Assembly (NCBI RefSeq): GCF_048771995.1
Contig: NC_133027.1
Location: 62,495,501-62,559,500, forward strand
DNA length: 64,000 nucleotides
Origin: Taeniopygia guttata
Lineage: Eukaryota > Chordata > Aves > Passeriformes > Estrildidae
Direction of reading: 5' to 3'
Shown in pieces: positions 34,324 to 47,668 of the stretch. The notes under the pieces were generated by a model, which saw only the letters and a list, made by a program, of their open reading frames with translations, searched no databases and was not told the origin of the DNA. A program made the position numbers and the translations under genes. How positions within the stretch are numbered: the first letter of the stretch is position 1; every line of letters begins with the position of its first letter.

Positions 34324-37034
34324 CTGTGAAAGGGCAGCTCTCAGGTTCAACTTTCGGCTTTCATGCATCAACTATCTTGAATCATGCTCACTTTCAGATT
34401 TAGGTGAAGAGAAATCTATTAGAGATTCACATTGTCTTTAAAATACATATTTGAACATTTACGCGAAGAACAGAGACACTTGTGTGCCCAGGGCAGGCAT
34501 GACATCTACTGATCTGGCTTTTCAACAGAGGAATTTTCCCAAACACTAGCAGCACAGGGAGGGGGAGGAAAGAATTTGGCACCCAGTCAAGCACATATGT
34601 GAGACTCATCCACAACATCCAGGCTTTGTCTTTGGAGGAAACAATAGTGTTGCTAGATTAAAGACTTTGTATGGAGATAACACACACTTCAGTTTTCACT
34701 ATACCGTTTGCAGGGGCTGCTTCTTCACAGTGGTGGTTTCTCTGTCTCAAAATGCTGAAGGGCTTGCACTTCCTGTGGAAGGCTTCCTTGGAACACTGGA
34801 TCAGCTGGGATGCAAAGAAAAACTGTTGCTTATGGGTTGGAGTGATGCTCTGTTAATGATGCTTTCTTACCCAGGCTTTAAAATTACTTATATCCAGGAG
34901 CAGAAAGCTGCTGCAGTATTTGTTTTGGGTACAGTTCAACTCCTGAAGGACTTAATCAAAACTTTCAAAAGCTGTCCAAGTACAGCTGTGGTTCAACACA
35001 AATAAGAAATGGAAGCCATTTCCAGTTTGTTCTGCTCAGGGATGGGCTGGAGAGCAGTCCAAATGATGACATGCAGACAAGAACAGATTTGGTCTGTGAA
35101 CAGAAGCTGTCCCACTGGACTCCCGCCCACACACACCTGGTTTTCTTTCTTTCTTAATTAAGACAGAGAACAGTCTGATCCTGTTCAAGGGGCCAATATT
35201 TTCATTATTAGTTCTCTGAGTTTAGATGTATTCCAGAGTGGGGTCTCCTCTGATGAACAGCAGTGCTACCCATTCCACCAACACCACGGAAAGAGCCACA
35301 GCCCCAGGCTGAGTGGGAGCAGCTGCTTACCAGCACCTGTAACCTGACAACACAGAAGGAAAATTTGGGATAGCACCTACAGCTGGAAGCACTGGAAATT
35401 TCAGGTAGATATGATATCCAGTGCCAAATTTGTATAAGGACCATGCCTCACAACAAATGAGGTTGTAAGGTTCAGAAATGTCTCAGATTTTAGCATCACT
35501 CACTTTTCTGCAACAGGATGGGCAATGCCCTTTGTGAGGAACACCATGAAAACAAGGATCAAACTAAAGCCTCTTTCCTGCACTGTGAGTCACATGAGTC
35601 CATCCACAGCTGGTAAATTAAAGATCCTGTTGCTATCTTATTTTGCTTACTCCCACTTTCTAGTTCTCAGTTATTCTCTTGATCGCCTTAATAATTTCCC
35701 TATGCTGTCCACTCTCTTTACATGGGAATTAAGCAGATACCTAAGCAAGGCATTTTGGTTACAGCTCAGCTGGACTAAAACACACTTCCAAATCCTCATT
35801 TCCCTTTGAACCTTCTACTCCTATGACTCAGATCCTTACCTTCTTTCTGTTCTAGACATTTTTAACAGCAAACTGGAGAATACTCCTCTGCAGCAGACAC
35901 CTGCGCCTTTGCTCACTGAGGAGCAAACCAGTTCTGCATCACCAGGGCACGGAGAGCCATCGTAGTACTTGGATCTCACACTAGTCACAGTGACACAAAA
36001 CTTCTCACCTCTCTCATAACACAGAACTCTCTCTTTTCAAACTATTTTGCTCAATAAAACTGTTATGCTTTTCATTAATCTTGAGATATCAAAGATGGAA
36101 CTACTAATGGAAAGTTATTGTACCTTTGTCTTGGTTCTTGCAGTCACTCTGATTTTAGTGTATTTTATTTTTGTTTTGTTTGGGTTTTTCCTTGCCAAAT
36201 CAGGTTTTAGCCACTATTCCAGGGCTGATCAGATCTACCACAGAGACACAGGACTGGTAACACAAACTGAAGAGCAGAAGAGTACGTGCAAAGCCCCACC
36301 CCTCACAGAAAACCCCTGCATTTGGGTTGTGCCAGGCAAACTGTGCAGTCATGTGTTCAGTTTGTAATCCAGAGATCAGAGAGGTCAAGAGGAATCTTTT
36401 CATTCACTTCAGCAGGCTTTGGAACAGAGCCTGGTGCCCACATTGTGCTGTCAAAGGGACTACTTATCAGATGGTTTATTAGTCAATTTTTTCCAAGAAG
36501 ACTGAAATAACAAATTCAGCCTAAAACCCTCGAACAAAAAAGGAAGCTGCAAGTTAGTAATTTATGCCTCACCAAGGGAAAATACATTATTTTAAATTCA
36601 GTGTATAGTAAACATGGTTTTGGACAAGCGGGCAAATGAAGACAGTGCAAGAATAAAGATGAATCACAGTCTGTCTGCGCACAATAAATTCTCTAGTCAA
36701 GTTCACTAATGAAAGCAGTTACTAGGTAATTTGCTGTTTAAATTTCAACCCACTTCTCTACCAGCAGTCACCTCCTCCTTCCTCAGTGCTCATTACCCAT
36801 TTCAGCTAAATGCATGAAATTCTCATTAAAAATAAGGAGTTTTTACCACAAAATATGCAAAGTGTTTTCCACGGGTTGTAGAAGGAGCCAGACCTTGACT
36901 TCAGGCAGCTGTGCCAAATGCAAAGCATGCAAGAGCCTTGGTTACACAGCACAGGATGTCATGACTGCACCAGAGTTGGCACTTGGACAAGGCTCTTGCT
37001 GGAACAGTACTTCACTGCTAGAAGGGGACATCTC

Positions 37035-37100
37035 CATAGAATTACAGAATATCCTGAACCAGAAAGGACCCAAGAATTACCAAATCCAACTCTCCTGTTG
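37035..37100 (-). mobile_element. CR1-type 3' tail fragment
   Basis: The segment with ATTACAGAATATCCTGAACC, AGAAAGGACCC and AATCCAACTC is the reverse complement of the CR1/SINE tail type, similar to the tail of the SINE at 8,955. The remainder of the element was not seen. Confidence 0.5.
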
Positions 37101-39497
37101 CATACCAGGGTTCCCTTTTGCAGAACTCCCTCCTCATTTATCCTGTTCCAACAAAGCACAAGCTCTCCCTTGCTATGACAGGCAGCATTCTGTTTTCCAC
37201 ATGACTGCTTAGGTGTGTGCTTTGACAATGACATCACAGCTGGCTGAGGAGATGGAACAATACTGAAGTTCATCACTGCCTAAATTAAGGGCAGGTGACC
37301 TGCACCCACCCAGATTTATGGTTTGGATGTCAGCTACTGGATACCCAGTAATGGCTTAGATAGAAAATGACACACAAAGTATGGCACAATCTTCATTATT
37401 AAGGTGGAATGCTTCCATGATACGGCAAACAGCATTCCAAGATGATCTCACTTTGTAGATGTTAAATTTGTTGAGATTTTCATTTAAATCACTTTTTTTT
37501 TTTTTTTTTTTTAAAAAGTAGCTGTTAAAAATTACATAGAAAGTAGTTTCAGGTCCTTCTAACTCCAAAGACAATCACACTCATTTTAGAGCAGGGACAT
37601 GACTTCTATTAAACAATGCAACCTACAGCTACTTCATTAAATTAACTTCTGTAAGGACTTCTCAGGTAAGTTCTCTTTACCTCCTCTTGCTAAAAAAAAA
37701 GAAATCCTTGTCTTGCTAAGCAGATGAATGACTGTTTTTTATATTTTCCTTGGAATTTTACTACACTCCAAAGCACTGTTAAGGTTACTGCAGTGTTTCA
37801 CTGATTACAAGCCAAGAGGAACAAAGTAATTCTGAAATCTTTTTGACTCCTTTCCTATTGCCTCTGTTTAAATGTCTTTCCTCTTTAGTTTCCAAGCAAC
37901 AGCTGTCTGTCCTTAGTCCAGACTACACTCCTTCAAGTGCCTTCCTCTGCCTCCTCCACTTTATTCTGTTCTCATCCCCTTTAGATGTCTGGGGCTTTTT
38001 TGTTTTTGTTTTTTTAAGGACTTTAGGTATAAGCACAGTACCACTTAATCAGTGATGAGAAACCTAGCAAAGAATGTGTGCACTGGCTTTAGTATGACTG
38101 TCCTTTTTGGTAAGCCACAAAATCATATTCCACCCCAAAGCACTGAACAGTATCTGTTACTTACTTATTCCATTGACCTTATTTCCTGGTACTGACTCAC
38201 CTCAACAGACTTGCTTCTCAGATTTCCTTTTCTGATATGCTGTCAGGAGTCATGAGTACTGGGTGGTCAGTGTTCCCGTTAGCACCGAATCAGTGATTAC
38301 ACAATTAGCAATTGTGACACAGGCAGATCCTGCTTAAGCCTGTCAAACACATGAAAACTAGTACAGCTAAAGGAACATGCTGAAACATTTTTTAATTTTA
38401 CAGATTACTTCTATTAATCCTGTTAACAGACAATTCTAGAAAATTAAGGCTTAATCTAGATGTGCATACTGTATTGGTACTTAAGCTTTCTGAGCAGCGA
38501 TCAAGACTTGCATATTCAAATACTTCTTTATTCCCTTCTCCAAAATCATGTTAATTTACCAATTAAAATACATTATAAAAGCCTTCTTCCAATAAAAACA
38601 AGTGTTTTGAATTTTTTGTACATTAAAAGACTTCATCTGTTAGCTTGTCTTCAACTGTTAGCTTTCTCCACCTAGTATTCACAAAACTGTTGAAGGAATA
38701 TTAAAGATGCTTTGAATTCACCAGTAGTCAGGCCACTCCACTGATGTTTGTTACCATGGCCCTTCCAGTAAAAGGTTAACTTTTCACATAAAGGCAGAAG
38801 AATGCTCTGTCTTTAACATACAGACATAAACCTGAGGGTTCTCTTATGAATATAGAAGGATTCAGGGCTGACTACAAATCCTATTCATTTCATTCATTTT
38901 AAGGACCAGTCACTATCAAAATAATTCATGTTCACAGTACAAACATTTAAGTTCACACCAAACCTACAGATTTTGGCCCTCAGCTCATCTTCAGGAAGTT
39001 TTTATAACAAAAGTAGTTGGCATTAAGTTTGTATTCCAATTAAACCAAGTTTAACACAAGACCTGAGGAAGAGTACTCCAGAAACACCAAGACAGTAACT
39101 TTCTGTAACACACACTTTTTGTCCAAGTATCTGCTGTTTCTCTGCCATCCTACTCAGACTGAGTACTTCCAGCAAAGCCAATTCCAATGGCAACATTAAG
39201 GGTCACTGACTACTGTAACTGCAACACTCCTTGTGACAGATTTTATGGGAATGTAAAACTCAGGTTAGATAACAGCAATGTCTGGCTGCAGAACAGCTTT
39301 TCAGACACCTTTATTTTCAAAAGGTTCCCATGATAGTACCAAAACAATAAACAATCTACCCATAAAAAAGAATCAAGAAGGAGTGGGTGTAAACTTCTTG
39401 ACTTACAAAACTGTATTATAGCAAGGAACTATATTCAACCATCAGTATAAGAAAGAAAAGACATAAATGAAAAGACAGTTTTGTAAACTGAAATAAT

Positions 39498-39503
39498 TTA
39501 ATA
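39498..39503 (-). terminator. Candidate LTV1 polyadenylation signal (ATTAAA)
   Basis: ATTAAA on the minus strand about 360 bases beyond the LTV1 stop codon, followed by a T-rich stretch. No AATAAA was seen nearer to the stop. Tentative. Confidence 0.3.
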
Positions 39504-39858
39504 GAAGAATCTAATCAGATCAAATCTGTAGGATTTTGCTGATTTGTTAAATACATTCAACAAATATATATAACTGTTCAGTGACAACTTGTAAGAAAAA
39601 TATTTGTAATTTTAATACATTTCTACTGTAATGAAACTTTGCAGCAATTGCCATGTCACTCATGACAGAATAGGTATCACCAATACATTATTTTATAAAG
39701 AATTTCACTTCAGGAAAAATGACAAGTTGCTGGGTCTTGCTACAGTGAGATTTGAACAACCCCCTTTGAGCAGGACTGGCAAAGGTGTGAGTTAGCAGTT
39801 CCCTTCTCAACACCAATGAAAAATAAGGGATATTTCCACAGTAAGTTTCTCAGTTTCA

Positions 39859-39972
39859 TCAGGACAGCTTCAGACCTTGCACATTTTGTTTCAGATTGAG
39901 CAACTCTTTCTCTTGTCTTGTTTTCTCCTGTTTGAAGATCAGCTTGTTGGCTTTCTTCTCCATTCTGCGTTC
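39859..39972 (-). CDS. LTV1: LTV1 exon 11 (last coding exon)
   Basis: Acceptor TGTATACAG. It encodes ERRMEKKANKLIFKQEKTRQ and ends QGLKLS then TGA, with one extra Ser compared with the human end (GLKL). Highly basic coiled-coil-like helix. Confidence 0.95.
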   Translation of the reverse strand, partial: ERRMEKKANKLIFKQEKTRQEKELLNLKQNVQGLKLS

Positions 39973-42900
39973 CTGTATACAGAAATGAGAAATTTACAAA
40001 ATAGGAATTAACATGCAAAATCAAACCATTCCAATAAAGTCTTCTAGATCATGAAAATAAGAGCAATCTAGACAATAATATTATTTATGGCACTAATTAT
40101 TAGTAGTTAAATCAATACATGTACCACCAGGATAAACATCTTTAGTTTGCCAAAGCTTCTAACATGCTGGCAATTTCTGTTCCTAAATAAAACAGATAGG
40201 ATTTCAGTGTGGCCAATTAAGATTTTCCACATTTCTTTCAGATAGGATGTTTCAGATTACACAAAGTGAAAAGTAACTATTTCCTTAGCTACTCTAGATT
40301 GTAAGGAAATCTGATGTTCCTTCAGTAACAGTACCAAAGTTTTGATACTGGAAATCAGTAAGACAAAAATGTGATGTTAACTTTCTTTCCAGTAGTTAGT
40401 TTTTTTTTTTAAGAAGCAATAATTAGTCCTTTGAGACCAGCAAGTTTTTCCCATTACCTTCAGACATGACAAGTGAGTTTTAAACCAAGTTTGTAAGAGA
40501 GAATTCAGGTAACATGTTGCAAGGTTTCATTTGCAGTCAGGCGTACCTTTCGCTCCTCTCTTATTGCCTGTTTTCTGGCTTTGCGATCCTCTTTGCTCTC
40601 AGATTTGGAACGAGGCTGTGTTGATACTTTTGGCAGGTCACTGCCATTTATCATTTGCATGCGTTCCACCTGCTTAGCAGTGAGACCCTTCTGAGGCAGG
40701 ATGTGTAGGGGAATTCCAGTCTTCTGAGAAATTTTTATTGGTTTGGGCTAAAATAGAGTGCATACAAATTAGTGGCCCCTAGTTTTCTCTCCAAGAAGAG
40801 CACATGGCACTGCCTTATTAGCATAAAAATTTCAGATCCGGATTTAACAGTAATAAATGTTAAGTCTCCTCATGCTATTTAACTCCCCCACAAACCCACA
40901 CATTAATCTCAAAGTATGAAATCAAAACATCTGTGACAAAATCTGACCTTCCAGAACAAGAAAAACATTTTTCCCTTCTATTTAAATATTACTGAAAAAA
41001 TAAAGAACTGAAGTAGTCACCTAATATTCCTTTATAAGCTTGCAAGAAAAAGGTTTAATTTCAAATTTGGGGATATCAAGCTGTGCTCTAATGATGGACA
41101 ACCTATGGAAGACCAAAAAACTAGAATAAATTGTTCCAGACCATAGGAAAATAAACCTGAGCAAATACGTGGCTGTGAGACACAGATTACAGAAAGGTGT
41201 CTCACAGATAACAACAAAGGAAATTCCTTGCTCTGTTTCTGCCTAGCTATCATAGAAACTTTGAACTGACTGTTTTCCTTCTAATAAGAAAAAATATATC
41301 CAAACATTTCTTTAGTGAAGAAATAATACCAGAGCCTTCCCCAACCCTCATTTCTGCTCCCTGTCTTTTAAAATAGATACCCATTGATAAAACAAACACA
41401 TTTATCTCAAGTTTTCACAGTGTTATTCATTGGAGTAAGTTTAATAATTTTACCTTTGATGGCTCCTTAATAAGTGTGGGGTGATTGTATAAGTTTGAAT
41501 AGGTACCTAAGTCACACAAAGAAAAAAGAAAGTAGTCAAGAAAGGCTTGCAAATCGAAATTATGAATTGTACTGCTATCTAGGTTTTGGAAGTGCCTCCT
41601 GTTGTGCTCAGAGAATAAACCATTTTACCTGAAGCACTACCAGGAAAGTTCTGAAATCACCTATCATTTACTTTGAAATCCTACAAACAAATAAACAAAC
41701 TCCAAAATACTCACTCAAAATGGATTCACAATCCCACTTTTCTTTTGGCTCCTCAATAACTACAGTTACTATTTCTTCCTTTTCCTCCTCACTTTCTTCA
41801 TTTGCAATAGAGTCCAAGTCTTCATCAGGTTCAAGAGCATCCAATTTCACACAACTTTTTCAAAGTTCAGCAAACAAAAAAAATACGTTTTATCTCTTAT
41901 TGAAAATGTAAAATCATGTAAGCCTAGACTCCCTTAAGTCAAGCCCAATAAAGCTATTTCCAATTAAATTTGCAGCAAAAATGAAGTTTCCTTAAGTAAG
42001 CCTCCTCAAAATAAACTAAAAACATTAGAACAAAGACACAGTCAACAATAGAAGTATTTCTGCTTTTCAAGAGGATGAATGATGCTGCTTACATTAAGTT
42101 CAACATGATTTCTCCACTTAATTTTATCATGCAAATGGATAATACTCGTATGCAGCTGCTTTTATTGTGGGATGCAATCTTTTGAGCACATGAACTTGAA
42201 ATAACACACCCAAAACTTCCATACAAACAGAGGATTACCAAACTACTTATGTGAAGCAGTACTTCTGGGAATACATACTTCTTTGCTTTCTCTTTGTAGT
42301 AATCATCCAGGACTTCCTGCAGCCGAGCATTGTCTGTGTTAATGTAGCCTTCTAACTCCACATTATCTAAGGCTCCAATCTCATCTTCATCAAATTGTTC
42401 ATAAAACTAAAATAAAGAAGTGGATATCTGTAATTAGACCACATTTGTCACACAACTTCTTGATAGCTTAAAGAAGAGCCACACATTTCTTTTTATATGC
42501 CTCTTTTTCCTCTCCCCTCTCAATTTGCTGAACAACTGCCAAACACATCTGCAGTAGGATTTCCTCCTTACTGTCAATACTCTTTCTGCATGGGACTCAC
42601 AGTTATCTTACAATAATATATAAACCAGCTTCTAGAAAACGTTTTTTATTCTGAGGCATTATTTCAATCTATGCCTTAAGAAGCCTGTCACTGCTCAGAA
42701 CAAAAGTTACACTCTATTTCTATGCTCTGTTCATGAATGTATACTTCACCAGGGACCTGTAAATGGCTTGTTGTGCTGAACTCAGCCTCTCAGACAAAAG
42801 TGTAACACTAATTATGAATGCTCATACAGTCACTGGAGTAATTTTGGTTATCTCCATCAGTGCTAGGCCTTGCAATAGCAATTAACACTACAGCCTAGGT

Positions 42901-45900
42901 GATACAGTAATGTATAACACCTAAATGTATCCAGTATTAAATGCAGAATACATGCAAAGTATTGACTGCTAGAAGCAGTAAAATCTGCACAGGTATACAG
43001 GACACTGCCTGATGAAATTAATCAATAGACAAGGAAGCATTTAATACCATTCACAGTTACACTCTGGAGCAGCCTCACCTTCTCAAATCTGTCATCCAAC
43101 AGGGTCAACTGCTCATTCCGTCTTATTACTGAAGATGTCATAGAATATTCTGTGAAACGACTCCTGGTTTCTTCTTGCATAAAAAGGAATTCTTTTGCCT
43201 GTCCATTAACCTCACCATCTGACAAAGGACCTTCTGAATCATAGTCTTTATCAGTACTGCAGCTATCCTTTTCATCACTATCATCTTCCATATCTTCCCA
43301 TTCATCTTCATCCCCAGCATCTGGTCCCCTGAACAGAAGCACAAAACAGGTTTAGAATAATACAAGGACCTTTACATATCTCTGACCTGTGCTGGGTTAT
43401 CTGAAACAATGTGGTAATAACAGATTTAAATATTGAGTGAGACACTTGTCTGAGAGCTGAAAACATTGCTAGCTGGATCATGCATCTGTGTACTGAGACT
43501 GAAGTTTATTTTTATATTCAGCTGTACATGTCAAAGCAGAAAAATATCAGCTGCACTCTTGACTATTAAAACAAGCAAAATGTCATACTGTTCATGAAAT
43601 TATGAGAATGATACCAAAACCTAAGTAGATAAAATGCGGTGGCATATCACATGAAGCATTTGTAAACGTTTCAGAAACACCCATTAGCCTTCATCAATAC
43701 TATTACTGATGTATTTTACATGTAATAGATGACAACATTTTAAACAGTTCAGGAACACTATTATTCCAAACATAGCATATAATCCATGACCTCAAAGTAA
43801 CAACTGAAACCCATCTCTTGAATAATATAAGAAACTTCATTTCTTATCCGAGTAACACAAGGTAATATTTTTTCAACACACCAAGAGATTTAATTTGAAA
43901 TCTGAAACCACTGTGGCTTCCCATACCACCACATGCAATATCAAATAGCATCTCTCCTATTTACATAACAAATATTTCAACAAAGGTCTATCTACCGCTT
44001 CTGTGGTTTATTTGCTTGTAGAACAAAATCATCTTCCAGGATATTTTCTGGATTGTCGAAGTCAAAATCATCATCAAGAGCTGCAACAATATCTGGGTCA
44101 AAATCTAGCCGTGGTCCTAGAAAGTTGAAAAAACAAACCATAAATATTTACATTTCTCTGACAATATCAAGCTACTTTCCTGGATAAAAAACAATCCAGC
44201 TGGACTGTTAATTTGCAGTAAGGAAAGCTGAGACCAAAGAATCAAAAAATCCCTCAAGAAAATTTGTAGATCTGATAGAAGCCAGGGCATGTCACCAATC
44301 TATTTGCCAATTTTTATCACTCAGAAAAAACATTTCCCAGAGGTCTTAAGCTTCCATAAATGCATTTTAATATAAAATATTATAAAGAAAAAATATCCAG
44401 GTTAAAGCATCACATGATCAATGGCCAGCATTAGCTCCAACCCTAAAATTCCCTACATTACAAAAGGTTAAAAAGTGTTTCTTTGCTGCAATTAGCAGAA
44501 TTGTCATTAGTATCCGTCAGGACAGAGACAACTGCTGTAGTTCCTTACTGTTGTGAAATATGGAGATAGCTGTGGAGTCAATGTCCAGTGCAAACATGGA
44601 TACATAACAAAAACCTACTCACAACCTGAAACACTCAAATAACACTAATGAAGAAATGTAAACATTACTTGGCATTTGAAAATAAATTGAGTGAAAATCC
44701 AGTCCCAGACTTGGATTCAAAGACACAGAATAATAAATTACTAGTATTATCTACAGTTCCCCCTGTTATTAGTTTGTATTTGCTATGCAATAGTAAGAGC
44801 TCATGGATTCACCCTCTTCAAGCAAACCTAAAGAACTCTTGTTAGTTCATCACAGAAATAAGTCTCAAATTGAAACATGGGCCTCTCACAGATCATTCCT
44901 TATGTCTGTTACTGAGCCTGTTCTAAGCCAAAAAAAACATGACATCACAATAGAAGCCTTAATTACCATCTAATTTCTAGATGGCAACTCACATCACAGA
45001 AAGGTGAAAAATACCTGAAACAGGAGCAGCTTTATTTAACAAGCCCACATCCTCTTCAAACTCTGTGGCAAATACTGAGGAAGGCAACTTAATGGATGGA
45101 GCCTTAAAAAAAGAAACAGAAAAACATGTATTTGTTCTCAGTTTCTTATTTGAGCTCACATTAACAAAATCATGCAGACGCTCCCGTGACTGAGAGAAAC
45201 TCTGTGAGCACTACTTAAATGTTACAACAAGTGCTATGTTATCCATGGCAAAATTTCAGAGTTACACAATGATAGCTACGTAAAGTGCTGGCAGCATCAA
45301 TTCTCATAGCAATATTCTCCAGTAGAGAAACAGTATTTTTTTACATCTCTAAAGCTTTTTAGAAAATGGTTGTACAGTAGGCACACTGAAATTTTGAAAG
45401 TTTTTTTGGTTTGTTTTGGAGAACACTAACACATATTTGAATTCACCCCCTGACTGAAAGGCTTGTTAAAAGCTTCACAACAAGCACATCCAACCTAACT
45501 TTAAACCTTATTTAGTATCACCAAGCTGTATCTGAAAGGTACTTCTGACCAAGGCTATTAGTTTTGACTAAAATTACAGTATTTGGTTAAATCAAACACC
45601 CTCAGCTATAAGTGACTGGCAATGGCATGCTTCATTGTTTCAAAGCATTTACTGCTTTTCCACTCCAATATGATCCAGCATCGTCAACTTCTACATGTTA
45701 TGCCAGCAATTGAAAAGTTTGGTTTTATTCCATCTGGCTTCTATTACATTCCCCTTTAAAAACATGGTGTGCTGATAATCCAACCTGGTATATTCGTAAC
45801 TCCCAGAGCATTCAAAAGTTCTAAAAAACCTTAAACATAAATACCCACCCCAGAAAAACACATGACTTGCTCAAACAAACACCTTTGCAAGCCATCTCTG

Positions 45901-47668
45901 TAGAAAAAAGTTTCTCATGGGTATCTGAAGTGTTTCAACAGTGTGCTAGCAAAATAATGTTCATCAGTAAACTCTGGCTTGTCTGCTTCTGGGTTAACTT
46001 GTAGGAAAGGCAAGTTGGTTGTGGGTCAAAAGGATCCTTATATATAAATATAAATATACACACACACACACAATTAATGTGTCTAGAGAATGTTAATGCT
46101 CCAAAGAACAGTACTAGCTTTTAACAAAAGTACTACTCACTGAAATTCTCTGAATTTCATCCTCTATGTGCCCCTCACTTGTGATGACAATTCTGCTTTG
46201 CTGTCCACGCACAGATGGGACAAGCTCAGAGGGACCAGAGGCTTCTTTGAGGTGCTGCAAATAGTCATAGTCATCATCAAAGAAGACACCATACTTGCGC
46301 TGCTCTTCCCTTCTTTGCTCCTCATGCCCCTGGGAAGTGGGGAGAGAATAAAATAATCAAAATGAATACATTTAGTTACTCAAGTCCACTTAAAACTTAC
46401 TAGCAAAAGGAAAAGCAACACATCAACGGAGAGTGTCTGACTGTTCAAGTCCTCTCTGCACTCCTTACCCTAATTCACAGCCGATTACAATGTTGTAATC
46501 AGCTGGTTCCACGTCTGGGTGCTGTCTGAGCAGAACCTTCCCATCAGCAACCATACCCAACAATGCCTATTTTATCACAGTGACTCAGGCAAATTTTGTT
46601 GTTGTTTTTTTAATACATTTACTACATTTAATATGTTTACTCTAATGCCAGTTAAGTCATCCTTCAACCATCAGGCAGTAACTCACAACTATGAAATTCC
46701 CTACAACAGCCATTTTTTTTTTAAATAAGCCAAACTAAAAACAGGCTATGTTTTTGAACTGTATAATCGCGTATCAACTTTCTTCCTCCATGGTGTTTCT
46801 TATTTGAATAAACCTCAGTATTAAGAGTGAGTATTTACTTTCTGTGTGGGCAGCAGAACTCTCTGGGGTGCAGTATCATCAGCAGCAAGAGGATCCCTCT
46901 GACTTCGGTGCACTAAGTGAAATGTTACTGCTTTCTTCTTCTCTATGAAGGGCTTTTTCTTCTTGTGAGGCTGCAAAAGGAAATTTCGTTAACTGTTAAC
47001 AAAAAATTAAATATTAAATGCACCTGAAGAGAACATGTAGTGTGCTGCTATATTAATTTTAAGGCAATGCCTTATAAACACAGGCTTGGAGACAAAGCAT
47101 AAGGAGACCAGCGGGAGCTCAACTCATCTCCCCACACGCACAACAGACATTTCAAATGTTTTAACAGCAAACGCAGCTTCTTCAGCTGGAAAATGGCAAT
47201 ACATCGAACAGTAAACATCTGATAACAGCACATACCGTTTAACATACAGCCCTAGAAAAGAATTCTGCAACACACTTCATCCAAGAAACACGGGAAACTG
47301 GAAAGGAAATTCATCTAGACGCATCTTGCTTCGTGAGAGTTCTTTAGGCGGCTGCTCCTAGAGCAGCAATTCAGCCTCAGACACGAGCACCGTGCGCAGC
47401 ACACTATCCAGGCACAGCTCTAACATCGAAATACACATGCGGCCTGCGGCCTGGACCAACAACCCCCCCCCAAGTATTCTCAACTGGCTGAAAGCCTTTC
47501 CTACGACTTACGAGTTACCACATCCGACACAGAAAAACACTTCTAGCAAGGCTTTACCTACCTCACAAACGGCGTTACAGCCCATATGGGATACATGGGG
47601 GCGACCCTATTGCTCTAACCTGCCTTCCCCCCTGGCAATCCCGAGTCCCAACACGGCACACTCACCAT
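39859..47668 (-). CDS. LTV1: LTV1 ribosome biogenesis factor, complete, 11 exons
   Basis: LTV1 is a 40S assembly and export factor that binds pre-40S particles with ENP1/BYSL and RPS3 and is released after phosphorylation. All 11 coding exons were assembled; phases agree and give 472 residues (human about 475). In order: a basic start (MPHKKKKPFIEKKKAVTFHL), the YGVFFDDDYDYLQHLKE block, acidic Asp/Glu runs in the middle (FDPDIVAALDDDFDFD, EWEDMEDDSDEKD), the conserved SRFTEYSMTSSVIRRNEQLT block, NRLQEV-type helix, KEKWDCESI, then a basic Lys/Arg-rich tail ending NVQGLKLS. It sits in a CpG-rich promoter and its neighbour upstream is the 3' end of PHACTR2, as in human. No defects seen. Confidence 0.96.
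40547..40747 (-). CDS. LTV1: LTV1 exon 10
   Basis: 67 codons, donor GTACGC. Encodes KISQKTGIPLHILPQKGLTA and QMINGSDLPKVSTQPRSK, the conserved C-terminal LTV1 block. Confidence 0.96.
41454..41506 (-). CDS. LTV1: LTV1 exon 9
   Basis: 53 bases between acceptor GACTTAG and donor GTAAAA. Encodes TYSNLYNHPTLIKEPSK, matching human STYSNLYNHPQLIK. Confidence 0.95.
41715..41854 (-). CDS. LTV1: LTV1 exon 8
   Basis: Donor GTGAGT. Encodes CVKLDALEPDEDLDSI, acidic EESEEEKEEIVTVVIEE, then KEKWDCESIL. The acceptor ends in GAAAAAG, with the pyrimidine tract displaced about 20 bases upstream, so it is weaker than usual; the frame leaves little doubt it is used. Confidence 0.93.
42279..42406 (-). CDS. LTV1: LTV1 exon 7
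   Basis: Acceptor TTTATTTTAG, donor GTATGT. Encodes FYEQFDEDEIGALDNVELEG and RLQEVLDDYYKEKAK, the predicted helix shared with human LTV1. Ends with two bases of a codon completed in exon 8 to give Asn. Confidence 0.96.
43079..43328 (-). CDS. LTV1: LTV1 exon 6
   Basis: Donor GTGAGG. Acidic stretch DAGDEDEWEDMEDDSDEKD, then the most conserved LTV1 block TRSRFTEYSMTSSVIRRNEQ and DDRFEK. Confidence 0.97.
43996..44116 (-). CDS. LTV1: LTV1 exon 5
   Basis: Acceptor ACTTTCTAG, donor GTAGAT. Encodes PRLDFDPDIVAALDDDFDFD and LEDDFVLQANK. Confidence 0.96.
45015..45102 (-). CDS. LTV1: LTV1 exon 4
   Basis: Acceptor TTTTTTTAAG, donor GTATTT. Encodes APSIKLPSSVFATEFEEDVG and LLNKAAPVS; human reads KLPSSVFASEFEEDVGLLNK. 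Confidence 0.96.
46058..46073. repeat. (CA)n microsatellite
   Basis: Short CA run after a TATAAATA-rich stretch, in an LTV1 intron. Confidence 0.8.
46141..46329 (-). CDS. LTV1: LTV1 exon 3
   Basis: Acceptor CCACTTCCCAG, donor GTGAGT, 63 codons. Encodes REEQRKYGVFFDDDYDYLQH and LKEASGPSELVPS, the strongly conserved N-terminal block. Confidence 0.97.
46839..46970 (-). CDS. LTV1: LTV1 exon 2
   Basis: Acceptor CCTTTTGCAG, donor GTAAAT, 44 codons. Encodes PHKKKKPFIEKKKAVTFHLV and HRSQRDPLAADDTAPQRVLL, following directly on the initiator Met in exon 1. Confidence 0.97.

Larger units (their letters stand above)
33765..39858. other. Intergenic region, ZC2HC1B remnant to LTV1
   Basis: Noncoding, AT-rich, with a 20-T run at 37,493-37,512 and a CR1-type tail at about 37,035. 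One coding-like segment with good splice signals (34,193-34,323, minus) is listed separately. No exon for the first ZC2HC1B finger was recognised. Confidence 0.55.
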
